Origin: Gracilimonas sp017641085
Lineage (GTDB): Bacteria > Bacteroidota > Rhodothermia > Balneolales > Balneolaceae
Assembly (NCBI RefSeq): GCF_046115515.1
Contig: NZ_CP175953.1
Strand: one strand, 5' to 3'
Length of the DNA: 64,000 bases
Part shown: positions 44,507 to 52,270 of the stretch, in pieces
Position numbering within the stretch: position 1 is the first letter of the stretch
Layout: each line of letters begins with the position of its first letter
The notes under the pieces: model-generated
What the model was told of the DNA's origin: nothing
The model's database searches: none
The model's input: only the letters and a program-made list of their open reading frames with translations
Program-made: the position numbers and the translations under genes

Positions 44507-45337
44507 TTATTGTTGGGATTGAACTGCGTTGAATATACGAATTGAATCGGAAGCTTCCTTCACATCATGCACACGTAGAATATTTGCTCCTTTTATGAGT
44601 GCGTGGTAGTGCAGCGCAACGGTCCCGGTTATGCGATCGTCTGTAGGCCGGTCGTCTAATATTTTACCGATCATGGACTTGCGTGAAGCTCCAACTAATA
44701 CAGAGAAACCAAATTTTTTGAATTTGTCAAGGTGGGCAATCAATTTAAGGTTGTGCTCCAGCGTTTTCCCGAACCCGATTCCCGGATCTAAAATAAGATG
44801 ATGGACTCCCCTCTTTTTTGCTTCCGCAGCTTGCCGCTCGAAAAATCCCATCACATCTTCAACCACATCGTTGTACTCCGGGTTTTTCTGCATCGTCTTA
44901 GGATCACCCTGAGAATGCATCAAAACATATGCGGCATCATGTTCAGCGCAAAGGTCGGCAAGGCGGGGGTCTTTTTGCAGCCCGCTCACATCATTGACAA
45001 TTTTAGCACCTGCCTGAAGTGCTTTTTTAGCCACCTCATACTTAGTGGTGTCGATAGAAAATATGGCATCGCTGAAAACCGGGATGGCTTTTTCAAGTAG
45101 TGGAATAACCCGGTCTATCTCTTCACTTTCGGAAACCGGATCGGCTCCCGGCCGGGTTGATTCCCCTCCCACATCTATAATCTGTGCCCCGTTTTTAAGC
45201 ATCAGGTGAATGCGGTCCATAGCCCGGCTATGGTTCAGATATTTACCTCCATCACTGAAGGAGTCGGGCGTAGCATTGATGATCCCCATTATTTTTGGGG
45301 ATGAAGATGCGCTTAAAATGGAGGTATCGTCAGGCAA
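44507..45337 (-). CDS. folP: Dihydropteroate synthase
   Basis: Joins p-aminobenzoate to the pterin diphosphate in folate synthesis. The 276-residue protein has the family motifs MGIINATPDSFSDGG, IDVGGESTRPGA, INDVSGL-like IVNDVSGLQ, LDPGIGFGKT and SVLVGASRKSMIG. The annotated TTG start adds 16 residues before MGIINATPD; a downstream ATG at the motif itself is the only internal alternative. It probably shares a transcript with cdaA. Confidence 0.96.
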   Translation of the reverse strand: MPDDTSILSASSSPKIMGIINATPDSFSDGGKYLNHSRAMDRIHLMLKNGAQIIDVGGESTRPGADPVSESEEIDRVIPLLEKAIPVFSDAIFSIDTTKYEVAKKALQAGAKIVNDVSGLQKDPRLADLCAEHDAAYVLMHSQGDPKTMQKNPEYNDVVEDVMGFFERQAAEAKKRGVHHLILDPGIGFGKTLEHNLKLIAHLDKFKKFGFSVLVGASRKSMIGKILDDRPTDDRITGTVALHYHALIKGANILRVHDVKEASDSIRIFNAVQSQQ

Positions 45338-45396
45338 TAATGAGTGATTCTTGGGAATCGTTAGAGGCTGTGTGACTCAGGGAAAACTCCGGTTAC

Positions 45397-45732
45397 TTAC
45401 CAGGTTTCTACAAGCTGATCAAGCTTATCTTCTTTGGTGGCCCAATCGTCAGCATCGGGCAGTGCATCCTGAGTTTCATTGATGATGCGGTCTTCCCAGG
45501 CTTCGGATAGTCTTTCATTCAGGTCGATGTAATCTTCCCATTTTTCAGGTACTTCATCATCGGGGTAAATAGCTTCTACCGGACATTCAGATACGCATGC
45601 ATCACAATCAATACATTCCATCGGGTCGATAACCAGGAAGTTAGGTCCTTCGCGGAAAGCATCAACCGGACATACGGCTGCGCAGTTAGTGTATTTACAT
45701 TGAATGCATGGTTCAGTAACAACGTATGGCAT
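45397..45732 (-). CDS. fdxA: Seven-iron ferredoxin (3Fe-4S + 4Fe-4S, FdxA type)
   Basis: A 111-residue electron carrier. The two cluster motifs are CIQCKYTNCAAVCPVD and CIDCDACVSECPVEAI. These are followed by an acidic C-terminal extension (DEVPEKWEDYIDLNERLSEAW and a DADDW segment) as in Azotobacter FdI. The first motif spacing gives the 3Fe-4S cluster with a shared Cys, as in that family. It has no obvious operon partner. Confidence 0.95.
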   Translation of the reverse strand: MPYVVTEPCIQCKYTNCAAVCPVDAFREGPNFLVIDPMECIDCDACVSECPVEAIYPDDEVPEKWEDYIDLNERLSEAWEDRIINETQDALPDADDWATKEDKLDQLVETW

Positions 45733-45859
45733 ATTTTTAAAACTCTGTTAGGTTGTGAAAGACTGAGTATTTCAGCAAGGGAATATCCCCTCACTTTTAG
45801 ACAGATGCAATCTTAATAAAGCCCTTGAACCTGTTTTTTTGGCGAAAAAGTTTCCAATT

Positions 45860-47077
45860 TCACTTTAAAAGTACCGACACACTGTCCAGGCTTCCATCGT
45901 TTTGTGCCGGTGTGATCTCCAAAAGATGCGCCATCAAAGAGTACAGGTGTACATTCTGAAAAGGCTTTGCTGTATATCCTTTTTTAAAATCAGGACCATT
46001 GGCTACAAACAGAGCGTGCATTTCTTTTGCCTGATTGTCAAAGCCATGGGTTCCTCCTGATGGATAATTCTCACGTTCCTCAAAAAACTCCCTGGTTGTG
46101 ATGGTATAGCCCACATCGGCAACCAGCAAGAGTTCCGGTACCCTGAGGTGATTCTTCAGGTGATAGCGTTCAGGGATATCTTCCTTTTTATATACTTTAA
46201 AATGCTCTTCATTGGCTTTTAATGCCGAATATACTCCTTCTAAATTATCACCCTTTACATTTGTCATCATCGCCGGACTGTAAGAAATAACCTGCAGATC
46301 ATCCGGGTTTATCATCTCATCAAGAATCACAACCCGGTCCCTGGAAATTTCTGCCATGCCGTGGTCCGATACAATCATCAGGTTCGTTTTGCCGGACAGT
46401 CCTTTTTGGTTTATAGATTCTACCAGATAACCCACTAAATTATCCGCCCGCTCAATAGCTTCAACCACTTCCGGGGAATTGGGCCCGAAACGATGACCAC
46501 GAGCATCCACAAAACTGAAATAGAGCGTGGCAAAATCGACTTCTTTTTCATTGCCGTAAGAGAGCCATTTTACAACCGTGTCGATACGGGCTGAGTCAGG
46601 CATGCTTTCATTATATCGTTTCCAGTGGGTGGGGCGCATATCCTGTATGGGAGTTTCTGAACCTACCCAGAACATGGTTCCTGATTTTTTGCCAGCCTTT
46701 TCAACCGTATTCCAGATCGGCTCACCCTCGTACCAATCGGGGTTTTCTACCGCATCCCGGTTCGAAATAGTAAATCGGGCATCCATCTCAGGATCGTACA
46801 TATTGTTGGCAATAAAGCCGTTGTTCTCCGGATACAGACCGGTAGCCATAGCATAATAATTCGGAAACGTTTTTGACGGGAAAATCGGAATCAGGCCTTC
46901 ACTAAATACGCCGGTTTCCACGAGTTTATCAAAATTTGGGGTATGGGTTTTGGAAAGATAGTCGTACCGAAAGCCGTCGAAGGAAACAAGCAAGACTTTT
47001 GCATCCCTTGATTTTTCTTCTTCGATGCACCCCATTAAGACCATCGAAATTAAAGCGCAGACAAGTAGTTTTTTCAT
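45860..47077 (-). CDS. Ectonucleotide pyrophosphatase/phosphodiesterase-like lipoprotein
   Basis: An alkaline-phosphatase-superfamily hydrolase of about 405 residues, exported as a lipoprotein (lipobox ending VLMGC). Metal and nucleophile motifs: the metal Asp in LLVSFDGFRYDY, the nucleophilic Thr in FPSKTFPNYY, and the later metal ligands in VSDHGMAE and SGGTHGFDN. Bacterial NPP-type enzymes hydrolyse phosphodiester or pyrophosphate bonds of nucleotides or lipid headgroups; the substrate here is unknown. MKKLL at 47077 is preferred over an ATG four codons earlier. Confidence 0.9.
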   Translation of the reverse strand: MKKLLVCALISMVLMGCIEEEKSRDAKVLLVSFDGFRYDYLSKTHTPNFDKLVETGVFSEGLIPIFPSKTFPNYYAMATGLYPENNGFIANNMYDPEMDARFTISNRDAVENPDWYEGEPIWNTVEKAGKKSGTMFWVGSETPIQDMRPTHWKRYNESMPDSARIDTVVKWLSYGNEKEVDFATLYFSFVDARGHRFGPNSPEVVEAIERADNLVGYLVESINQKGLSGKTNLMIVSDHGMAEISRDRVVILDEMINPDDLQVISYSPAMMTNVKGDNLEGVYSALKANEEHFKVYKKEDIPERYHLKNHLRVPELLLVADVGYTITTREFFEERENYPSGGTHGFDNQAKEMHALFVANGPDFKKGYTAKPFQNVHLYSLMAHLLEITPAQNDGSLDSVSVLLK

Positions 47078-47090
47078 GATGATGTACAAT

Positions 47091-47123
47091 AAAAAAGCAG
47101 CCTGTCAAAAGACAGGCTGCTTT
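47091..47123 (-). terminator. Terminator of the TonB receptor gene
   Basis: AAAGCAGCCTGTC at 47094-47106 pairs perfectly with GACAGGCTGCTTT at 47111-47123 around AAAA. On the minus strand six Ts follow. Confidence 0.94.
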
Positions 47124-47160
47124 CAAAATTTAACGTAAAATTGATGATACGTTTGTATTG

Positions 47161-49854
47161 TTAGAAGTTGATTCTAACTCCAAAGTTGTATCGTCGAGGT
47201 AGTCCAAAGAATACTTCCGCGTCATCAGCATCGTGATCGCCGTCATATCCGTTGAATCTACTGTTATCCGTAGCATCCTGAATGTATGTGTTATCAAAAA
47301 GATTGAACAGGTTCAGGAACAATGAACTTCCTTCAAATACACCAGGAAGAGCATAATTCAAGTGAGCATTGAACACCGTGTAGTTGGGCACTTGCCATGT
47401 CTGTGCACGATCACTTGGGTCGTCTCTGTCAAGCGGATCAAAATCTGACCAGTGGCGCATGAATGTAGTACCTACAAGGGTAACATCCAGATTCTGCATT
47501 GGCTCTACTGTAAGTGTATAAGCAAACTGTGTTTGTGGTGCGTTACCTACTTTCAGTCCTTCAACAAAAAGGCTTACGGTATCCTGTACAGAAGGGTTAT
47601 TCTGATCAGGGGTGTAAAGCGCAGTTACATCATTCTTGTACTCCCACAAGTTGTGAGAAGCAGCCACGTCAAGTCGGGCCCATTCAGCCAGTTTAGCAGA
47701 TGTTTCAAGCTCAACCCCGGTGTGCATTTGATCCAGGCCGGTGATGTTAATCAAGCCTTCTGTTCCATCCTGAAAGTTGATTCCTCTTGTGAACGAACGG
47801 TCGCGACGATCGGTCAGGTAGTAGTTCAGGTTAAAGCCAAATCGTCCGCTTGGGTCTCTGTAACGAGTACCTGCTTCGTAGAAGTAGAACTTCTCGTTTT
47901 CAGGGTCTTCGTTGATCGCACCGGTTCCGTCGTTAATAACGTTGTCAAAAATCGGCACTTTAGAGATTGCGCCAACATTCAGGTAAAGGTCCAGATCATC
48001 ACTCAATCCATAAAGAACACCTGCTTTAGCCTGGTATCCAACAAGATTGTCGCTTTCACGTTCTGTTTCCTGCAATCCTGCTTTGTTAGGATCATCCAGG
48101 AAGTAGTTCAAGTGGGAGTATTTTACAGTTGAGATCCCCACCGTAGCATAGGTGCTGAAGTTGTCTTTGGAGTATTCACCCTGCAGGTAACCGCCTAACC
48201 AATCTACTGTGTTGTCAAAGTTGTAAGCAACTTTATCTCCCAGACGAGTTTCACGGTTTGGGTTCAGATCGTTGGAGTTGTCGATGTAATAGCGGCCACC
48301 GAGAAGGTCACGTACTTCACGATAGTGCTCAATTTCAGCTGTTCTCCAGTCTAAACCGGCTTGCAGTTCAAGGTTTTCATTAGCCTGGTAAGAAAGCTTC
48401 AAAATGTCACCTACTGTCCACTGGTTGTTTCGGCTGTTTCTGATAATTCCATTTGCAACAGCATCTCCACTTCCATCCAAATTGGCCAGGTTATCAGCGA
48501 TAGTCGCATTCCAGTCAACAATTCGCTGAGCGTGGCTGTAATCATACTCGATGTCACCAAGCGTTCCTGTTCCTCCACCTTTACCACCGGAGTAGTACAA
48601 TACGTTAGTTAGTGTAAGCTTATCAGTCAGTTCACTGTACCAGTTTAAGTTAACCTGTGGCTTATGAAAGAAGTTTTCTCGCTCGTTAAGGAAGTTTTTA
48701 GAGTAGCGACTCTGGATGCTTGGATTTAACCATCCGTCTCCTACATATTGATTTCCATCATAACTGTTGGATACTCCGGAAACATTAGAGTTAAACAAAC
48801 GCCCTTTTTCCCAGAATACATCAGCGGCAGCAGGATCATAGCTATCCAGACCCAGCGCATAACTTCGGTCGTAGGTTGCAATATTTTGGGCATACAGGTT
48901 TTGACCGTGACGCTGAGGAGCTCCCAGTGCAAACAGGTCAAGCCTGTTCTCGTCATTAATTTGGTATGAAGCCGCAATATGATAAGCCCAGGCATCTGTC
49001 CATGTTCCGTCAACAATACCTTCGCCTTCTTTTCGTACACCCACGGCGCTGATGGCAAACTTGTCGTTAATAAGGCCGGAGTTCAGCATCAGGGTAGTTT
49101 TGTTGAAGGCTCCACTACCGTTCTCAAACTTCACCATGCCGCCGGCTTCATTGTTGCTTGGGTCAGTAATAATGTTCAGGGTACCACCCACAGATGGCAC
49201 AGCCAGGTTTACATTTGAAATACCGCGCTGAACCTGAATGGATCGGGCAGCATCACCAACGCCATCCCAGTTAGACCAGTACACCCAGCCGTTCTCCATA
49301 TCATTTACAGGAACACCATTAATCATTACAGCCACGTTTCTCTGGCTGAATCCACGAACGTTAATACGGGCATCACCTGCACCGCCACCTGAGTTGGTTG
49401 AGTAAACCGAAGGTGTAACGTTTAACACTTCAGGAAGGTCACGAGAACCCAACTGAACTCTGATTTCTTCCTGACTTACATCAGAGAAAGCAACCGGAGT
49501 GGTTTGGTCTGAACGAGAAGCAAATACCTCAAGTGAAGTCAATGACTCACTGGTAAGTTGCATTTCAAAATCGAGGGTAAGGGTTCCTTCTCCAACCGTG
49601 ACTTCTTCCATCAGGGTTACATACCCGATATTAGAAACACGCAGGTTGTAGGTACCCGGATCAACATCGTCAATCTCATATTCACCGTTAAGATCGGTGG
49701 CAGCACCTTGGGTGGTTCCCATCACTAATATGTTGGCACCAATAATGGGTTCGCCGGTGCTGGCGTCCGTAACTTTACCCGTAATAGTTGATTGCGCAAG
49801 GGCAGAACCTGACACAATCAGACTTAAAAAAACTATAGATAAGTAGCGTAACAT
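47161..49854 (-). CDS. TonB-dependent receptor with carboxypeptidase-regulatory-like domain
   Basis: An 897-residue outer-membrane receptor. It has a signal peptide ending GSALAQ, a beta domain (TITGKVTDASTGEPIIGANI, about 22-105), a plug (about 115-235, with NVRGFSQRNVAVMINGVPVND and QVQRGISNVNLAVPSVGGTLNI), and a barrel ending in NFGVRINF. No SusD partner follows, so it is a smaller-ligand type receptor (iron chelate, vitamin or peptide). It has its own likely promoter and a strong terminator, so it is separate from the operon upstream. Confidence 0.95.
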   Translation of the reverse strand: MLRYLSIVFLSLIVSGSALAQSTITGKVTDASTGEPIIGANILVMGTTQGAATDLNGEYEIDDVDPGTYNLRVSNIGYVTLMEEVTVGEGTLTLDFEMQLTSESLTSLEVFASRSDQTTPVAFSDVSQEEIRVQLGSRDLPEVLNVTPSVYSTNSGGGAGDARINVRGFSQRNVAVMINGVPVNDMENGWVYWSNWDGVGDAARSIQVQRGISNVNLAVPSVGGTLNIITDPSNNEAGGMVKFENGSGAFNKTTLMLNSGLINDKFAISAVGVRKEGEGIVDGTWTDAWAYHIAASYQINDENRLDLFALGAPQRHGQNLYAQNIATYDRSYALGLDSYDPAAADVFWEKGRLFNSNVSGVSNSYDGNQYVGDGWLNPSIQSRYSKNFLNERENFFHKPQVNLNWYSELTDKLTLTNVLYYSGGKGGGTGTLGDIEYDYSHAQRIVDWNATIADNLANLDGSGDAVANGIIRNSRNNQWTVGDILKLSYQANENLELQAGLDWRTAEIEHYREVRDLLGGRYYIDNSNDLNPNRETRLGDKVAYNFDNTVDWLGGYLQGEYSKDNFSTYATVGISTVKYSHLNYFLDDPNKAGLQETERESDNLVGYQAKAGVLYGLSDDLDLYLNVGAISKVPIFDNVINDGTGAINEDPENEKFYFYEAGTRYRDPSGRFGFNLNYYLTDRRDRSFTRGINFQDGTEGLINITGLDQMHTGVELETSAKLAEWARLDVAASHNLWEYKNDVTALYTPDQNNPSVQDTVSLFVEGLKVGNAPQTQFAYTLTVEPMQNLDVTLVGTTFMRHWSDFDPLDRDDPSDRAQTWQVPNYTVFNAHLNYALPGVFEGSSLFLNLFNLFDNTYIQDATDNSRFNGYDGDHDADDAEVFFGLPRRYNFGVRINF

Positions 49855-49887
49855 TTGTCCGTTTTATTTGAGGTTTTCAGTAGAACC

Positions 49888-49895
49888 CAAAAATA
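49888..49895 (-). promoter_or_regulatory. Candidate -7 element of the TonB receptor gene
   Basis: Read on the minus strand the bases are TATTTTTG, an exact match to TAnnTTTG, 33 bases before the ATG. No TTTG is seen at the expected -33 distance, so the promoter is only partial. Confidence 0.4.
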
Positions 49896-49971
49896 AAAAC
49901 TATAAGATTAAGATAATGTTACGATCAGGTTTTATTATAACTTAACAGCTTGACTGAACGGGGATTAAGCC

Positions 49972-51267
49972 CTATTCAAAGTCAGTAGTAAGCTTATATC
50001 GTGCGATACGATTATTGCCTTTGTCGGCTACATATACTACCTGGTTGAAGTAAGCAACTCCGCTCGGGGAATCAAATTCTTTTGGCCCTGAACCAAGCTC
50101 ACCAAATGACACCAATACTTGTTTGGTTTGATTTTCAGCACCGGGAGGTGGAGGCACTCCTTCTTGACCATTCGACTGGAACTGATATAGTTTATGCTGG
50201 GCAGCATCTACCACAAATATGTAGCTGTCATCATCACCGCCGAATGCCACATCGGTTGGCTGCTGAAATTTATCCGGCTCATATAGAAAGCCATCGGCTT
50301 GGGTAGTATCCTGGGCAAGCAGCTGTGAGTTTTGTTGAAATACAAGTCCGTCGGGAGTTTCAACAGCATTAATCCATAAAACTCTAAAAGAGATATCCTT
50401 TGTCTGATCGGCCTGGGTAATCAGGAAGCTCCGATCTTCTGTAAAAGTATCGCGCTGTGGAGGAGCTACAAAGGTAGCCACTGAACTTAAACCAATTCCA
50501 CTTCTCAAGGATGGCGTAACGGGATTCAGCGTCCGTATTTGGCGAACGTTTTCCATCTTTCCGGTCAACTCACCGTTTTCCGAAATTCTTCTGAATTCCA
50601 GTACGGTATTATCAGGAGCTGCTACCTGATTTGTTTCATTAAAAGGACCTCTTCGTGTGATGTATATGGAGTTATCAGCCATGGCTGAAACCCCGGTAAT
50701 TTCAACGCGTTCGTAATTGATATTTGAACCGCGGTTGAGGCGGGCATTTTGGGCCGCAGAGGTACTCAAACTGGCATCATCAAATGGGAAAATAAGAGTG
50801 TCCACATAGGTGAGAGGTCCGGTCCCGTTCATGTTCTTAATTTTATAAACCGCCGGCAGGTTCCAGGTTATGTTGGGATCAACCGATTCGATCACAGTAT
50901 CGATGCGGGCAGATACATAAATATTTAGAAGACGGTCTTGCGTAACGGCATTGGCTCCGTCCAACTCAATGGTGATTCTTGGATTCAGGTCGGCCCGGTC
51001 CAGCAGGTGGACACCCTGCGCATCCGTTACATATACAAAACGGTCAAAGCCAACGAATACATCGGTTGGAGCATCAAATTCACCCCAGAAAGGAAGCACC
51101 GGAGCATATCCTTCTACGGTTTCCAATGTTGGGTCAATACTCCCCTCTTCGAAAATTTCATCTGTTGTGTCGTTATCCTTGGCTCCAAAAATGTTGTCAC
51201 ATCCATACAGAAAACCTGCTGTCAGGATTAATGAACCAATAAAAATTCTGTTTACTGCTTGTTTCAT
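49972..51267 (-). CDS. NHL-repeat lipoprotein
   Basis: A 431-residue lipoprotein (lipobox ending LYGC) with beta-propeller NHL-type blades, clearest at the C-terminus: FDSPSGVAYFNQVVYVADKGNNRIARYKL and QPTDVAFGGDDDSYIFVVDAAQHKLYQF. The middle part has fewer recognisable repeats. It overlaps the preceding PorV-like gene by four bases (ATGA) and is the last gene of the envelope operon. NHL lipoproteins of this kind are usually surface binding modules. No enzymatic motif is seen. Confidence 0.85.
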   Translation of the reverse strand: MKQAVNRIFIGSLILTAGFLYGCDNIFGAKDNDTTDEIFEEGSIDPTLETVEGYAPVLPFWGEFDAPTDVFVGFDRFVYVTDAQGVHLLDRADLNPRITIELDGANAVTQDRLLNIYVSARIDTVIESVDPNITWNLPAVYKIKNMNGTGPLTYVDTLIFPFDDASLSTSAAQNARLNRGSNINYERVEITGVSAMADNSIYITRRGPFNETNQVAAPDNTVLEFRRISENGELTGKMENVRQIRTLNPVTPSLRSGIGLSSVATFVAPPQRDTFTEDRSFLITQADQTKDISFRVLWINAVETPDGLVFQQNSQLLAQDTTQADGFLYEPDKFQQPTDVAFGGDDDSYIFVVDAAQHKLYQFQSNGQEGVPPPPGAENQTKQVLVSFGELGSGPKEFDSPSGVAYFNQVVYVADKGNNRIARYKLTTDFE

Positions 51268-52268
51268 AGCGCTACACTTAAACCAATTCTGTGAATTCCA
51301 CCTAAACGTTCAAACACGGTGTATCCGTAATCTGCTTTTAATACTTTTTCCATAAATGGGACCTGAACGCCCGCCCCGAAGCTTGGCCAAACTCTTTCTT
51401 CAACACCGAATTCGTATCCGCTTCTCACAAAAAACTGGCCGATAAAACCATACTCAACACCCATATTCAACTGCTCAGAGTTATCACTTGGATTAGTGAT
51501 CTGCGCCGTTACCAGAAGCTCGTGATTTTCATTTTCGATGACATTATAAGCTGCCGCGATATTGAACCTTGTTGGCAGTGATAAATCGCTGGTTGGCTCT
51601 TGCTCCACCATACCATCGAGGGTTTCATATTCAGCAGTACCTGAAGGAGCAGCTTCAAAACCAAAGTTATTCAAACTCACTCCAAACCTGAGACCGGTAT
51701 CGCCCACATAGTAGAGAAAACCAAAGTCAATGGCTCCTGTTTGATAGGTAATGTCGATATAATTTTCGGACAGGTATCTCAGGGTAATTCCATAACTGAA
51801 AAGATCCGTAATCTGGTGCGAACCGGTCAGCCCCGCGGAAATGTGGTGCGTACTAAAGGTTCGGCCGGTTCCCAGGGGTTCAAATTCGGTAGTCTCATTT
51901 ATCTCCCCGGAATTCAGGTATTGGATACTGCCACCAATGGCAAAACGTCCGAGTTTGTGGATATAGCTCAAATACTCAAGGTTGATATCGGCAACATATT
52001 GGGTGTGATTCAGCATCACATTGGAACTGCCGAGTACCGATGCATTGGCCGGATTCCAATACAGGCTTGATCCATCAATGGCATCGGCCATATTTGAATT
52101 ACCCATTGCCGCACTTCGGGCATCTATGGAAATCTTGGCAAACTGAAAGCCTTCCGTCCCTGCCCGGTCATCACCATAGCTGGTTTGGGCATAGGCACTT
52201 TGGCTGTAAAGCAACCCTCCGATAAGAAACAACAAACAACTTTTTATCAATGCTTTAATGAATTTCAT
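51264..52268 (-). CDS. PorV/PorQ-family outer membrane protein
   Basis: A 334-residue beta-barrel protein with signal peptide ending SAYAQ. The N-terminal signature SIDARSAAMGNSNMADAIDG and SLYWNPAN is typical of the PorV/PorQ (FadL-like) family, which shuttles or anchors T9SS cargo at the surface. Two proteins with T9SS sorting domains are encoded upstream in the same run of genes, so a role in their export or attachment is likely but inferred. A canonical PorV would often lie near core T9SS genes, none of which are here, so it may be a paralogue for this cluster. Confidence 0.85.
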   Translation of the reverse strand: MKFIKALIKSCLLFLIGGLLYSQSAYAQTSYGDDRAGTEGFQFAKISIDARSAAMGNSNMADAIDGSSLYWNPANASVLGSSNVMLNHTQYVADINLEYLSYIHKLGRFAIGGSIQYLNSGEINETTEFEPLGTGRTFSTHHISAGLTGSHQITDLFSYGITLRYLSENYIDITYQTGAIDFGFLYYVGDTGLRFGVSLNNFGFEAAPSGTAEYETLDGMVEQEPTSDLSLPTRFNIAAAYNVIENENHELLVTAQITNPSDNSEQLNMGVEYGFIGQFFVRSGYEFGVEERVWPSFGAGVQVPFMEKVLKADYGYTVFERLGGIHRIGLSVAL

Positions 52269-52270
52269 AA

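Noticed and set aside
47452..48132. 226-codon plus-strand frame opposite the TonB receptor
   Set aside because: No ribosome site, no domain, and the receptor is intact on the other strand.
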